Below are positions 1 through 6,789 of a DNA stretch of 7,639 nucleotides, in pieces. Every line of letters begins with the position of its first letter. Position 1 is the first letter of the stretch. Source of the DNA: Gammaproteobacteria bacterium (lineage in GTDB: Bacteria > Pseudomonadota > Gammaproteobacteria > Steroidobacterales > Steroidobacteraceae); the NCBI GenBank assembly GCA_003156695.1, contig PMHN01000190.1, forward strand, positions 8,448 through 16,086. The letters run 5' to 3'. Below the pieces are notes generated by a model. The model was not told where the DNA came from, ran no database searches, and was given only the letters and a program-made list of their open reading frames with translations. The translations under genes and the position numbers were made by a program.

Positions 1-980
1 AATACCATCCCCGCGCCGAAGCCGACGACCACGATCCCGACGTTTTCGATGGAGCTGTGCGCCAACATCGCCTTCAAATCGTTGTCGGTGGTCGCGTACA
101 GGATCCCGAGCAGCGCCGAGATGGTCCCGACCACGAGTGTGACCAAGCCCGTCCCCATCTGCGCGGCCGGCAAGAGATCGGCGTTGACACGCAGGATGCC
201 GTACAGGCCGACGTTCAATGTTACCCCGGCGAGCACCGGGGCAAACGCCCGGGGCGCCCCAACGTAAGCGCGTTGCAGCCAGGAATTGACCGGTACCAGG
301 CCGGCCTTCACGCCGAATCCGAAGAACGTGAGGAGAAACACTCCCCAGCGGGCGGTCGAACCCAGAGCGGAGGCACTGGATTTGACCGCCTCGAACTCCA
401 GGGAACTCGCGCCCAGCCCGAGCAGCAGGAATCCCAAGGCGGCCGCCACCGTTCCGGCTTCGCTCATCGCAAGGAGCAGATACCCCGCGCCGACCTGGCC
501 GTTGTCACCCTCCCTGCTCGTCACCACGAGCAGGTAGCACAGGATGGACATGACTTCCCACGCCAGCAGGAACAGCAAAGCGTCGCCGGCGATCAGGATC
601 AGACCGACCGACGCGTAGAGCGCGAGCAGCATCACCGTAAACACGCGTTCGCGGCCGCTAAACGATTGGCGTCGCAATTCACCGCTGGCGTAGATCGAGG
701 CCGGGAAGAGCACGAGCCCGGTAACGAGTACGAACGCGCCCGAAAGCGGGTCGACTCGCAGCGTGAGCATGGTCAGCCCCGGCAACGACCACAGCGGCTG
801 CGTGAATACTTCGCCAGTCAGAAGCACGTGGGTGCCCGCCACGACGGCGGCGATCGCAGCCAGGCACCCAAGCGCTGTCAGTACCAGGGCCTGGCGCCCC
901 GGCCGTAGCGCGAGGGAAAGCAGGATGCCGGCGCCGCAGGCCGCAAAGAACGCGATGATGAGCGTCTCGCTGTGCATCAT
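1..980 (-). CDS. HyfB-like antiporter-type membrane subunit (partial, C-terminus beyond left edge)
   Basis: I translated this frame by hand: it opens with ATG-ATG at 980-975 and stays open for 326 codons to the window edge, so the C-terminal part is missing. It is a very hydrophobic protein of the NuoL/NuoM/MrpA-D family, a proton or sodium translocating arm subunit. Visible family landmarks are the membrane Glu E142 in LLAWEVMSIL, Lys K225 in GFGVKAGLVP, and K303 plus H308 in DLKAMLAHSSIENVG, the last being the Hyf-type form of the complex I motif. The usual channel motif (PLHxWLPxAH, then a Lys in the next helix) is altered to PVNSWLQRAYVGAP with Asn N256 at the Lys position. Its ATG overlaps the TGA of the small subunit gene (ATGA) and no ribosome binding site is seen, so translation is probably coupled. 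HyfB is the best family match because of the IENVG segment; in Escherichia coli hyfB comes first in this part of the operon, here it comes last. Confidence 0.88.
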   Translation of the reverse strand, partial: MMHSETLIIAFFAACGAGILLSLALRPGRQALVLTALGCLAAIAAVVAGTHVLLTGEVFTQPLWSLPGLTMLTLRVDPLSGAFVLVTGLVLFPASIYASGELRRQSFSGRERVFTVMLLALYASVGLILIAGDALLFLLAWEVMSILCYLLVVTSREGDNGQVGAGYLLLAMSEAGTVAAALGFLLLGLGASSLEFEAVKSSASALGSTARWGVFLLTFFGFGVKAGLVPVNSWLQRAYVGAPRAFAPVLAGVTLNVGLYGILRVNADLLPAAQMGTGLVTLVVGTISALLGILYATTDNDLKAMLAHSSIENVGIVVVGFGAGMV

Positions 981-1729
981 TGCTGTGCGGCAGCTTGGTA
1001 CTCGTCCGGCGCCAGCCGTTCCGAAGCCTTGCGGCCGACGGCTACGAGTAATCCATGCAGGATGGCAAGCGGCGGCGGCGGATTACCCGGCACCGCGACG
1101 TCCACCGGCAGGACGTCCGCTACGCCGTTAGCACATACGAAGCTGTCGGCGAACGCCCCGCCCGACAACGCGCACGCGCCTACGGCGATAACTCGCTTTG
1201 GCGTCGGCATCGCCTTGTGGATCTTCTCCAGCGCGAACCGCATCTGATCGGTCACGGGACCGACGACCAACAGCACGTCCGCATGGCGCGGGGTCGGCGT
1301 GATAAAAAAACCAAGCCGGTGCATGTTGTAATACGGATTGTTGAGTTGCTTCACCTCGTTCAGGCATGCGCCGCAGTCGCCGGCGTCCACCACCAGGATG
1401 TGGATGGAGCGCCGGAATGGCTGTCCCAACTCCTGGGTCGGCCGCGCCGCTGCGGCCGCCCATTCGTAGGTCGGCTCCCAGTTCAGCGGCTGCTCGATGC
1501 CCCGGACGCAACGGTAGCAGTGCACACAACGGCGGCTATCCACCGAGATTACTCCCTGCGCCTGATCGAGCGCGCCGGTGAGGCATCGTGCGACGATCGC
1601 GGGCGCGGCAGCGCCGAAGTCACCCCCGCGGGGCATCCCGGGCGTGACGCCGGCGGCGCGCTCTGCGGCGCGCGGATACGCCGTGGTCCTGATTCCGGTG
1701 CGAATGCCCCTGAAAACCCATTGGCTCAT
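977..1729 (-). CDS. HyfI-like small subunit with N-terminal half-ferredoxin (NuoB family)
   Basis: This 250-residue protein is the iron-sulphur electron-transfer subunit of the peripheral arm. Residues 1-20 (MSQWVFRGIRTGIRTTAYPR) resemble the N-terminus of HycF/HyfH ferredoxins. C49 (CLTGAL) followed by C68, C71 and C74 (CVHCYRC) forms one complete ferredoxin half, enough for one [4Fe-4S] cluster; the first CxxCxxC of a normal two-cluster ferredoxin is absent. Residues about 105-235 are the NuoB/HyfI domain: C119 and C122 (DAGDCGAC) and C186 (VGACALSGG) match three of the four proximal cluster ligands, but the fourth, normally in PGCPP, is Asn N216 (PGNPPPP). C199 lies nearby and could compensate. 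The start is ATG at 1729 with a purine-rich AGGGG-type site upstream, 22 bp after the large subunit gene; the stop overlaps the next gene. Fusion of HyfH-like and HyfI-like parts replaces two separate hydrogenase-4 genes. The role as electron carrier is inferred from the family; the donor is unknown. Confidence 0.9.
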   Translation of the reverse strand: MSQWVFRGIRTGIRTTAYPRAAERAAGVTPGMPRGGDFGAAAPAIVARCLTGALDQAQGVISVDSRRCVHCYRCVRGIEQPLNWEPTYEWAAAAARPTQELGQPFRRSIHILVVDAGDCGACLNEVKQLNNPYYNMHRLGFFITPTPRHADVLLVVGPVTDQMRFALEKIHKAMPTPKRVIAVGACALSGGAFADSFVCANGVADVLPVDVAVPGNPPPPLAILHGLLVAVGRKASERLAPDEYQAAAQQ

Positions 1730-1751
1730 CTCTTTTCCCCTGCTTTCGTCA

Positions 1752-3332
1752 TCACCGGTCGTTCTCCGCCACGGACAAATCGAAGGTCGCGAGAATAATG
1801 GGAAAATCCTGGAACGCGAATTTCTCCGCAGCCAGGTGGAAGCTGTGCCAGTTGGTGAAAGACGGCGTCACGATCCGGTAGCGCGCGATCCGTCCGCCTT
1901 CGCCCAACCTCACCCAATGGAACGTTGCGCCGCGCGGCGCCTCGGCCCAGCCCAGTGCGGCACCCGAGCGGTATTGCACCGCCCGACACACCTCGCCTTC
2001 CGTCAGTGCCGTCACCACTTGCTCCATGATGCGCACCGATTGCCGGCTTTCCGCGAACAGCATCCGAAGCCGCGCGTAGCCGTCGCCTTCCCGTTCGCTC
2101 GGCACGTCAAAATTGAACGCCGCGTAACCGGAATACGGCAGCGTCCGGCGCAGATCGCGGATGAGTCCCGAGGCGCGCGCGACCGGGCCGACCAGGCTGT
2201 AATCCTTCGCGGTTTGAGCCGGGATGACGCCGACGTCCTCGATCCGATCGAGAAAACTGCTGGAGACGCTCAGCCGCCGTTCCAGTTCATTCAGCCGCTT
2301 GAGGATGTCCTGTGCCCGCCCGAGCGTCCCGCGGCAGGCATTCGCCGGCAGATCGCATAGCAACCCGCCCGGGGCAAGCAGGCCGAACAGGTAGCGATGA
2401 CCGGTCAGTTCGCCCGATAGGCGCAGCAGTTCTTCTTCGAGAAGTCCCGCCTGGCTGGTGGCAACCGCCAGTGCTGTCGATTCGCAGATTTCCTGGATCG
2501 CGCCAGCGTGCTGCCGCAGCCGCTCAAGCTCAGCCAAAAGTACCCGCAGCGCGCGCGCGCGCGGGGGCACCTGCACGCCGCAGACGGATTCGACGCCCTG
2601 GCAAAACGCCAGTCCGTGAGCGAAAGCCGTTGTCGCAGCGAACCGCTCCGCCAACAGGAGGCCCTCCTCGACCGTCTTGCCCTCGGCGAGCTTCTCGACG
2701 GCGCGCCACTTGTAGAACAGACGGGTCGATGAGCGGATGACGTCTTCGCCCACGGTTTCGAGCAAGAAATGCACAGATTCCGTGATGCCGGAGAACTTAG
2801 GCCCTATGGGCATAATGAACGCGCCGGGCTCCTGGACGATGCGCCGGGGTCGCCAGTCGACGTTCGGACGGCGGTTGTGCATCGCGGCCTGCGCATTGAA
2901 CCCGTGCCGCATCGGCTCGACCCCTTCCTGCCAGACGTCGTCGTGAAGTACGAAATCTCCAAGATGGGGGTGCCCCTCGAAGCGCACGCCGAACATGTCC
3001 TCTGCTTCCCGCTCGTGCCAGTCTGCAGCATGAATCCACTCGACCACGCTCGGGAAAACCTTGTCGGCGAGGGGGGCGCTCACCAGTACGTGCACCCAGC
3101 TGCCTGCGCCTTCGCCGTAGAATGCGTACCGCAGCTGCCATGCGCTTGCGCCCTCCTCGACGATCAAGCCGGCGAAGCTGCAATGCCACTCCTCGACCAT
3201 CCGATGGCACACCTCGGCAAGCACAGGGCGCGTACACGCCACTTCGCTCGTCGCAGTCAAGGCGTCAACGCGGCATTGTGCTTGCCCAGGCCAGTAACGT
3301 TCGATCTGCTGCTGCAATGTGGAGAAGTTCAC
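1752..3332 (-). CDS. HyfG/HycE-like large subunit without Ni-Fe ligands (NuoCD-like)
   Basis: This 526-residue protein joins a NuoC (30 kDa) domain (about 1-150, signature WHEREAEDMFGVRFEGHPHL at 105-124) to a NuoD / hydrogenase large subunit domain (about 160-526). Framework motifs are kept: VEKLAEG, GVQVPPRAR, VGPVARASG, GWAEAPRG and NW near the end. The active-site motifs are not. The position of HycE DRVCGICGFAHS reads ERFAATTAFAHG (229-240), and the position of DPCYSCTDR reads DLSVAENDR (518-526), so no cysteine ligand for nickel remains. The sequence ends at R526, the residue equivalent to the mature C-terminus of HycE and to the end of NuoD, so there is no maturation peptide. The start is GTG at 3332 with GAGG five bases upstream, 7 bp after the previous gene. 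The protein belongs with energy-converting hydrogenase-related complexes; its substrate is unknown. Product identity as a family member is firm, hydrogenase activity is not expected. Confidence 0.93.
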   Translation of the reverse strand: MNFSTLQQQIERYWPGQAQCRVDALTATSEVACTRPVLAEVCHRMVEEWHCSFAGLIVEEGASAWQLRYAFYGEGAGSWVHVLVSAPLADKVFPSVVEWIHAADWHEREAEDMFGVRFEGHPHLGDFVLHDDVWQEGVEPMRHGFNAQAAMHNRRPNVDWRPRRIVQEPGAFIMPIGPKFSGITESVHFLLETVGEDVIRSSTRLFYKWRAVEKLAEGKTVEEGLLLAERFAATTAFAHGLAFCQGVESVCGVQVPPRARALRVLLAELERLRQHAGAIQEICESTALAVATSQAGLLEEELLRLSGELTGHRYLFGLLAPGGLLCDLPANACRGTLGRAQDILKRLNELERRLSVSSSFLDRIEDVGVIPAQTAKDYSLVGPVARASGLIRDLRRTLPYSGYAAFNFDVPSEREGDGYARLRMLFAESRQSVRIMEQVVTALTEGEVCRAVQYRSGAALGWAEAPRGATFHWVRLGEGGRIARYRIVTPSFTNWHSFHLAAEKFAFQDFPIILATFDLSVAENDR

Positions 3333-3339
3333 GGGCGCC

Positions 3340-4824
3340 TCATCGGGTCAACGCAGCCGCCGCCATCGCCAGAAGGTCCTGCAGTGCTTTAGGAACGTAG
3401 ACGCCGAGGACGAGTACCGGTATGGCAGCGAGAACAAGCGCGAGCTGGCAACTGAAAGGCACTCGCGAGCGAGCGATTGCCTCCGGCCGCGAATGTGCGG
3501 GCCCCGGCGAAGGCAGCAGGGCGCCGAAAACCATGCGGTTAACGTGGGCCAGGATGCCAAAAAACGCGATGACGATGAAAATCGCGAGCAGACCCGTCAC
3601 CAGGTACTGTCCTTGCGCCAGACCGGCTTTGAGAATTGAGAACTCACTCAGGAAGACCGCCAGCGGTGGCGCGCCAGCGATCGCAAGCGCGCCGAAAACG
3701 AGCGCAGCGCCGGTGAGTGGGGAGCGCCGGATCAGTCCGCGTACCGCGGCGATCTCACGGGTTCCCACAATCAGTAACGTTGCGCCCGCTGCGAAAAAGC
3801 AAAAGGACTTGGTCACCGAATGACTGACGATCTGCTGCATCGCGCCGTAATTGGCCGCCGATGAGCCAAGGCCGATCGCCGTCAGGATGATCCCCATGTG
3901 CTCGACGGTGGAGAAGGCAAACAGGCGTTTGTAGTCCTTGACTTGCAACAGTAGGAACGCCGCGGTACCGACGGAAACGAGGCCAAAGACAAGGGCCCAA
4001 GTCGCGGCATGCACACGCGGCACGGCCTGCATCACCGGAAATAGCCGCATGATCACGTAGAGTATCGACGTAGTTTCGACTCCGGAGAGCAGCGCGCACA
4101 CCGGCGACGGCGCCTGGCTGTGGGCATCCGGCAACCACGTGTGCATGGGAACCAGACCCACTTTCGTTCCGAGGCCGATCAAGATCAGCAGAAACGCCGA
4201 CTGCAGAAGAATCGGCGGCATTTTGGGCGCCGCCGTCACGAGCCCCGTCCACGTGTAGATTCCCCCGCCGCCGGCGTGCATGGCGGCGAACAGCACCATA
4301 AAACCGAACAACGCGACGCCCGCGCCCATCAGCGACAGCACCACGTACTTCCACGCCGCCTCGAGCGCCTCGCGCGTGTTGTCGAAGGAGACCAGCAGCG
4401 CCGAACAAAGCGTCGTCAGCTCCACCACGATCCACACCAGTGCGGGCTCCGCTAGCACCGGAATGGCGAGCATGGAGAAGATGAAGAGGTTGTAGTTCGC
4501 GTGATAAAGGCGGAGCTTCTTGCCATCCAGGTTTGCCTGCGCCATGTAGCCGACGGAGTAGATTGCGGCAGTGCTGCCGACAAACGCGATGAGCAGCAGG
4601 ATGAGCGCGCTCAAGCCGTCGACGGCCAGCCATTTGGACCACGCCGGCTCCAGCAGTTGCGCTGGGACGGCACCGCTCACGACCTGGCGGGCCAGCCGTC
4701 CGACCAGAATGAGATCGGCCACGCAGAATACGACCGTTACCCACGGTACCCAGCGTTTGCCGAATGGAATGCAAACGAGCAAGGCAGCGGCGAGCGGCAG
4801 CAGCAGAATGACGATGACGCTCAC
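3340..4824 (-). CDS. HyfF-like antiporter-type membrane subunit
   Basis: This 494-residue, strongly hydrophobic protein with roughly 13-14 membrane helices belongs to the proton-conducting transporter family (NuoL/M/N, MrpA/D, HyfB/D/F), close to the 526 residues of Escherichia coli HyfF. Channel residues typical of the family are visible: E135 (WIVVELTTL), K221 (GLGTKVGLVP), H228 and H235 in PMHTWLPDAHSQAPSP, K299 (KDYKRLFAFSTVEHMG), K339 (SHSVTKSF) and E394 (FLSEFSIL). It should translocate protons or sodium ions across the cytoplasmic membrane, driven by or driving the redox arm. The GTG start at 4824-4822 shares a GTGA overlap with the stop of the hyfE-like gene, with GAGGGG a few bases upstream, so translation is likely coupled. 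HyfF is preferred to HyfD/HyfB because it sits between hyfE-like and hyfG-like genes and carries the SPVCALLSG form of the motif; the exact ion is not predictable. Confidence 0.92.
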   Translation of the reverse strand: MSVIVILLLPLAAALLVCIPFGKRWVPWVTVVFCVADLILVGRLARQVVSGAVPAQLLEPAWSKWLAVDGLSALILLLIAFVGSTAAIYSVGYMAQANLDGKKLRLYHANYNLFIFSMLAIPVLAEPALVWIVVELTTLCSALLVSFDNTREALEAAWKYVVLSLMGAGVALFGFMVLFAAMHAGGGGIYTWTGLVTAAPKMPPILLQSAFLLILIGLGTKVGLVPMHTWLPDAHSQAPSPVCALLSGVETTSILYVIMRLFPVMQAVPRVHAATWALVFGLVSVGTAAFLLLQVKDYKRLFAFSTVEHMGIILTAIGLGSSAANYGAMQQIVSHSVTKSFCFFAAGATLLIVGTREIAAVRGLIRRSPLTGAALVFGALAIAGAPPLAVFLSEFSILKAGLAQGQYLVTGLLAIFIVIAFFGILAHVNRMVFGALLPSPGPAHSRPEAIARSRVPFSCQLALVLAAIPVLVLGVYVPKALQDLLAMAAAALTR

Positions 4825-5531
4825 AGGAGCCCCTCGCCCGCCGCCGGCACCGTTGCCGTCTCCTTGAGACTCGCCAATTCGCCGACGGCCGTCGTGCCGG
4901 CCTGCTTCTGCACGGCACGCACCAGCACGCCCATAATGAACACGATGACCAAGCCGTCCGTGGCGATGGCGAGCTCGACCAGCATCCCCAGGTCGCGGGC
5001 GATAGAGATGCCGGCGAGAAACGCGCCGTTCTCCATCACCAATAGACCGATCAGCAGCGACAGCGCCTCGCGCCGCACGGTGAGGGTGAATGCGCCCAGC
5101 AGCAGCACGGCGATGCCGATCGGCACGTTCGGGCCACGGAATTCCGGCCCGACGGCATTGGCCAGCGGAGTGCCAACAAAATACGCGCCGATCGCTAGCG
5201 CCAGAGCGATGAGCAGAGCGGCCGGAATATTCAAGACTTGGTCGATTTCACGCCGAGTATAGATCTCCGCCGGGGACGTTCTGTGCAGTAGCCAGGGCAC
5301 GATGATCGGCTTGCTGATCAGGTTGACGAGCGCTACTGCGTACAGATGCCCCGAGTGGTAGCGCAAGCCCAGCAGCGCCGCAGACGCAGCCAGCAGCAGC
5401 GACTGTGCGATGAACAGATTCAGGCAGCCTCTGGCCTGTCGCATCGCAACGATGCCAAATGCTGTGAGCAGGAACAGGCCTGCCGCCAACGCGTTCAGGT
5501 TCTCCAGCAACTCCTTTGTTGCAGTGCTCAT
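4821..5531 (-). CDS. HyfE-like membrane subunit (NuoK/MnhC-related)
   Basis: This 236-residue integral membrane protein has about seven hydrophobic segments (near residues 14-30, 36-56, 62-82, 103-121, 134-152, 155-178 and 185-206). Escherichia coli HyfE has 216 residues, so the length fits, with a polar C-terminal tail (about 208-236) as the extra part. The last third resembles NuoK/MnhC: GLLVMENGAFLAG with membrane Glu E167, then E186 in LVELAIATDGLVIVFIMG. In complex I the NuoK glutamates link the redox arm to the antiporter subunits; I infer the same coupling role here, sitting between the HyfC-like anchor and the HyfF/HyfB channels. The start is ATG at 5531, seven bases after the hyfC-like stop; the upstream AACGAAG is a poor ribosome binding site. 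The stop overlaps the next gene by four bases. Assignment rests on both sequence and fixed gene order (C-E-F-G-I). Confidence 0.9.
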   Translation of the reverse strand: MSTATKELLENLNALAAGLFLLTAFGIVAMRQARGCLNLFIAQSLLLAASAALLGLRYHSGHLYAVALVNLISKPIIVPWLLHRTSPAEIYTRREIDQVLNIPAALLIALALAIGAYFVGTPLANAVGPEFRGPNVPIGIAVLLLGAFTLTVRREALSLLIGLLVMENGAFLAGISIARDLGMLVELAIATDGLVIVFIMGVLVRAVQKQAGTTAVGELASLKETATVPAAGEGLL

Positions 5532-5538
5532 GCTTCGT

Positions 5539-6489
5539 TCACGGCAAGAAGACCTGTGAGACCATGGCCGCTACAGAGGTGATGAACGCGGCGCCCAGGA
5601 ATTCGGCAATGCGGAACAGCCGCAGCTTGGAGAGGGACGACTCGATGACCACCAACACGAGGAGAAAGCAGAACACCTTCAGGAGGACCGTCGGTATCGC
5701 CAGCAGCACGGCCCCGAAAGTCTGTTCGCTCGCCAATCCCCACGGCGTCACCAGCACGTTCAGGAAAATGCAGAGCAGCACGAAGAATTTCATCTGACCG
5801 CCCCATTTCACAAGGGCGAAGCCGCGGCCGGAGTATTCGAGGGACTTGGATTCGTCGATCATCGCCAGCTCGAAATGACCGCTGGGGTTATCGACCGGGA
5901 TGCGTCCGCCCTCGGCGAGAATCAACATGAGGAACGCCAGCACGAGCAGTACGTGCGAGGGCGCAAAGAAATTCGCGAATGGCGTAACCCATCTCTGCTG
6001 GACGATGTAGGGGATGGTAGAGCCGGCTACGAATGAAACGGTGAAGAACACGATCATGAATACGGGCTCCGCGAGAAAGCCGACCATGCGGGTGCGGCTG
6101 GCTCCAATAGGTCCGTAAGGGTTAGCCGTATCCACTGCCGCCAGGGCGGCGAAGAAGCCGCCGAGCGCCAGCACGAAGCCAGCGCCAAGCATGTCGCCCA
6201 TGAAGGCGAAGAAGAGCGGGTAGCTCGTCAGCACCGGAATCAGCAACGCGACAAAAATCGGCGTGACGAAAACGAGGTAAGGCGTAAAGCGAAAGATCCA
6301 GGAGCTGTCTTCGGAGACGATCTCGTCCTTATGGAACAGCTTCCACAGGTCCCGATAGGGCTGAAAAATGCTCGGCCCGCGCTTGGACTGGACCATTTCC
6401 TTGAGCCGGGCCAGGACCCCGGCCGCGAGTGGCGCGGCGATCATCACCACCGCAACCTGCAGGAGGTTGAACAGGATGCGCGCGATCAC
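5539..6489 (-). CDS. HyfC-like membrane anchor subunit (NuoH family)
   Basis: This is the complex I subunit 1 / formate hydrogenlyase subunit 4 homologue that anchors the peripheral arm and connects it to the ion channels. I choose GTG at 6489, giving 316 residues beginning with the hydrophobic helix of IARILFNLLQVAVVM, because HyfC proteins (322 in Escherichia coli) start just before that helix; an in-frame TTG at 6570 would add 27 polar residues. About eight membrane helices are visible. Conserved loops are SKRGPSIFQPYRDLWKLF (35-52), VDTANPYGPIGASR (119-132), GGRIPVDNP (194-202), and HFELAMIDESKSLEYSGRG (205-223), which holds the acidic residues that line the E-channel region in relatives. 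The GTG overlaps the stop of a short upstream ORF (GTGA) and has no clear ribosome binding site of its own, so coupling is plausible. First main gene of the operon. Confidence 0.92.
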   Translation of the reverse strand: MIARILFNLLQVAVVMIAAPLAAGVLARLKEMVQSKRGPSIFQPYRDLWKLFHKDEIVSEDSSWIFRFTPYLVFVTPIFVALLIPVLTSYPLFFAFMGDMLGAGFVLALGGFFAALAAVDTANPYGPIGASRTRMVGFLAEPVFMIVFFTVSFVAGSTIPYIVQQRWVTPFANFFAPSHVLLVLAFLMLILAEGGRIPVDNPSGHFELAMIDESKSLEYSGRGFALVKWGGQMKFFVLLCIFLNVLVTPWGLASEQTFGAVLLAIPTVLLKVFCFLLVLVVIESSLSKLRLFRIAEFLGAAFITSVAAMVSQVFLP

Positions 6490-6578
6490 GCTTGTGCTCG
6501 TTGGCAGAAGGCGGGATCGCCGCTGCGTGTGCCCGGACAAAAGCGCATGCGGAACTGGAGCGCCGGCCAAACGGTCAT
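6486..6578 (-). CDS. Possible 30-codon leader ORF upstream of the hyfC-like gene
   Basis: An ATG at 6578-6576 follows AAGAGGATAGGC, the best ribosome binding site in this stretch (AGAGGA about six bases before the start). It opens a 30-codon ORF starting MTVWPALQFRMRF and containing two cysteines; its TGA (6488-6486) overlaps the GTG start of the hyfC-like gene as GTGA. The peptide matches nothing I recognise and has no membrane helix. It may serve only to deliver ribosomes to the weak hyfC start, or the match may be chance. Conservation in relatives would decide; I see no direct proof of coding. Confidence 0.35.
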   Translation of the reverse strand: MTVWPALQFRMRFCPGTRSGDPAFCQRAQA

Positions 6579-6674
6579 GCCTATCCTCTTCTCCAAAGAG
6601 AAATCAGGTAGGCATCATCAGCCGGTCAGGCGGTTTTTCTTGTAGGAGGAATGCCATCTCCCACGGTTGATATC

Positions 6675-6703
6675 AGCGTACAGAGAACAGCGCGCCAGAT
6701 CAA
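6675..6703 (-). promoter_or_regulatory. Weak sigma-70 type promoter candidate for the hyf-like operon
   Basis: Read on the minus strand, TTGATC (6703-6698) and TACGCT (6680-6675) are separated by 17 bases. They match the -35 consensus at four and the -10 consensus at three positions. A start near 6668 would give a leader of about 90 bases before the small ORF at 6578. The match is poor and could be chance. Confidence 0.18.
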
Positions 6704-6789
6704 GATCGGGGCGCGACTGGCCCGGGGCTTCGGTGTGTGTCGTAAGCTACGATGGTCGTGTGAAGGCGACGGTAAAAGTCCGGGTGTGC

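Noticed and set aside
57..908. Long plus-strand open frame (283 codons) opposite the hyfB-like gene
   Set aside because: It is a low-complexity Arg/Gln/Glu-rich translation antisense to a clear membrane protein; GC-rich genes commonly leave such frames open.
1726..1752. Eight-codon frame between the large and small subunit genes ending in ATGA
   Set aside because: It is too short to judge and the small subunit gene has its own purine-rich ribosome site; likely chance.
1055..3392. Several plus-strand open frames of 200-260 codons (1055-1798, 1578-2360, 2769-3392)
   Set aside because: All lie antisense to the HyfI-like and HyfG-like genes, share no recognisable motif, and are rich in Arg, Pro and His as expected for shadows.
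3755..4918. 387-codon minus-strand open frame overlapping the hyfF-like gene
   Set aside because: It is an out-of-frame reading of the hyfF-like gene, Arg-rich and without membrane helices or motifs.
6490..6570. N-terminal extension of the hyfC-like protein from TTG at 6570
   Set aside because: The 27 added residues are polar and unlike HyfC N-termini, TTG is a rare start, and the GTG at 6489 sits right before the first membrane helix.
6620..6640. Intrinsic terminator (CCG...CGG followed by five T)
   Set aside because: The stem is only three base pairs, far too weak, and lies between divergent promoters and not at a gene end.
6638..6660. Sigma-54 promoter on the minus strand (TGGCAT element)
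   Set aside because: The -24-like TGGCA is present, but the -12 GC is missing at the required spacing.
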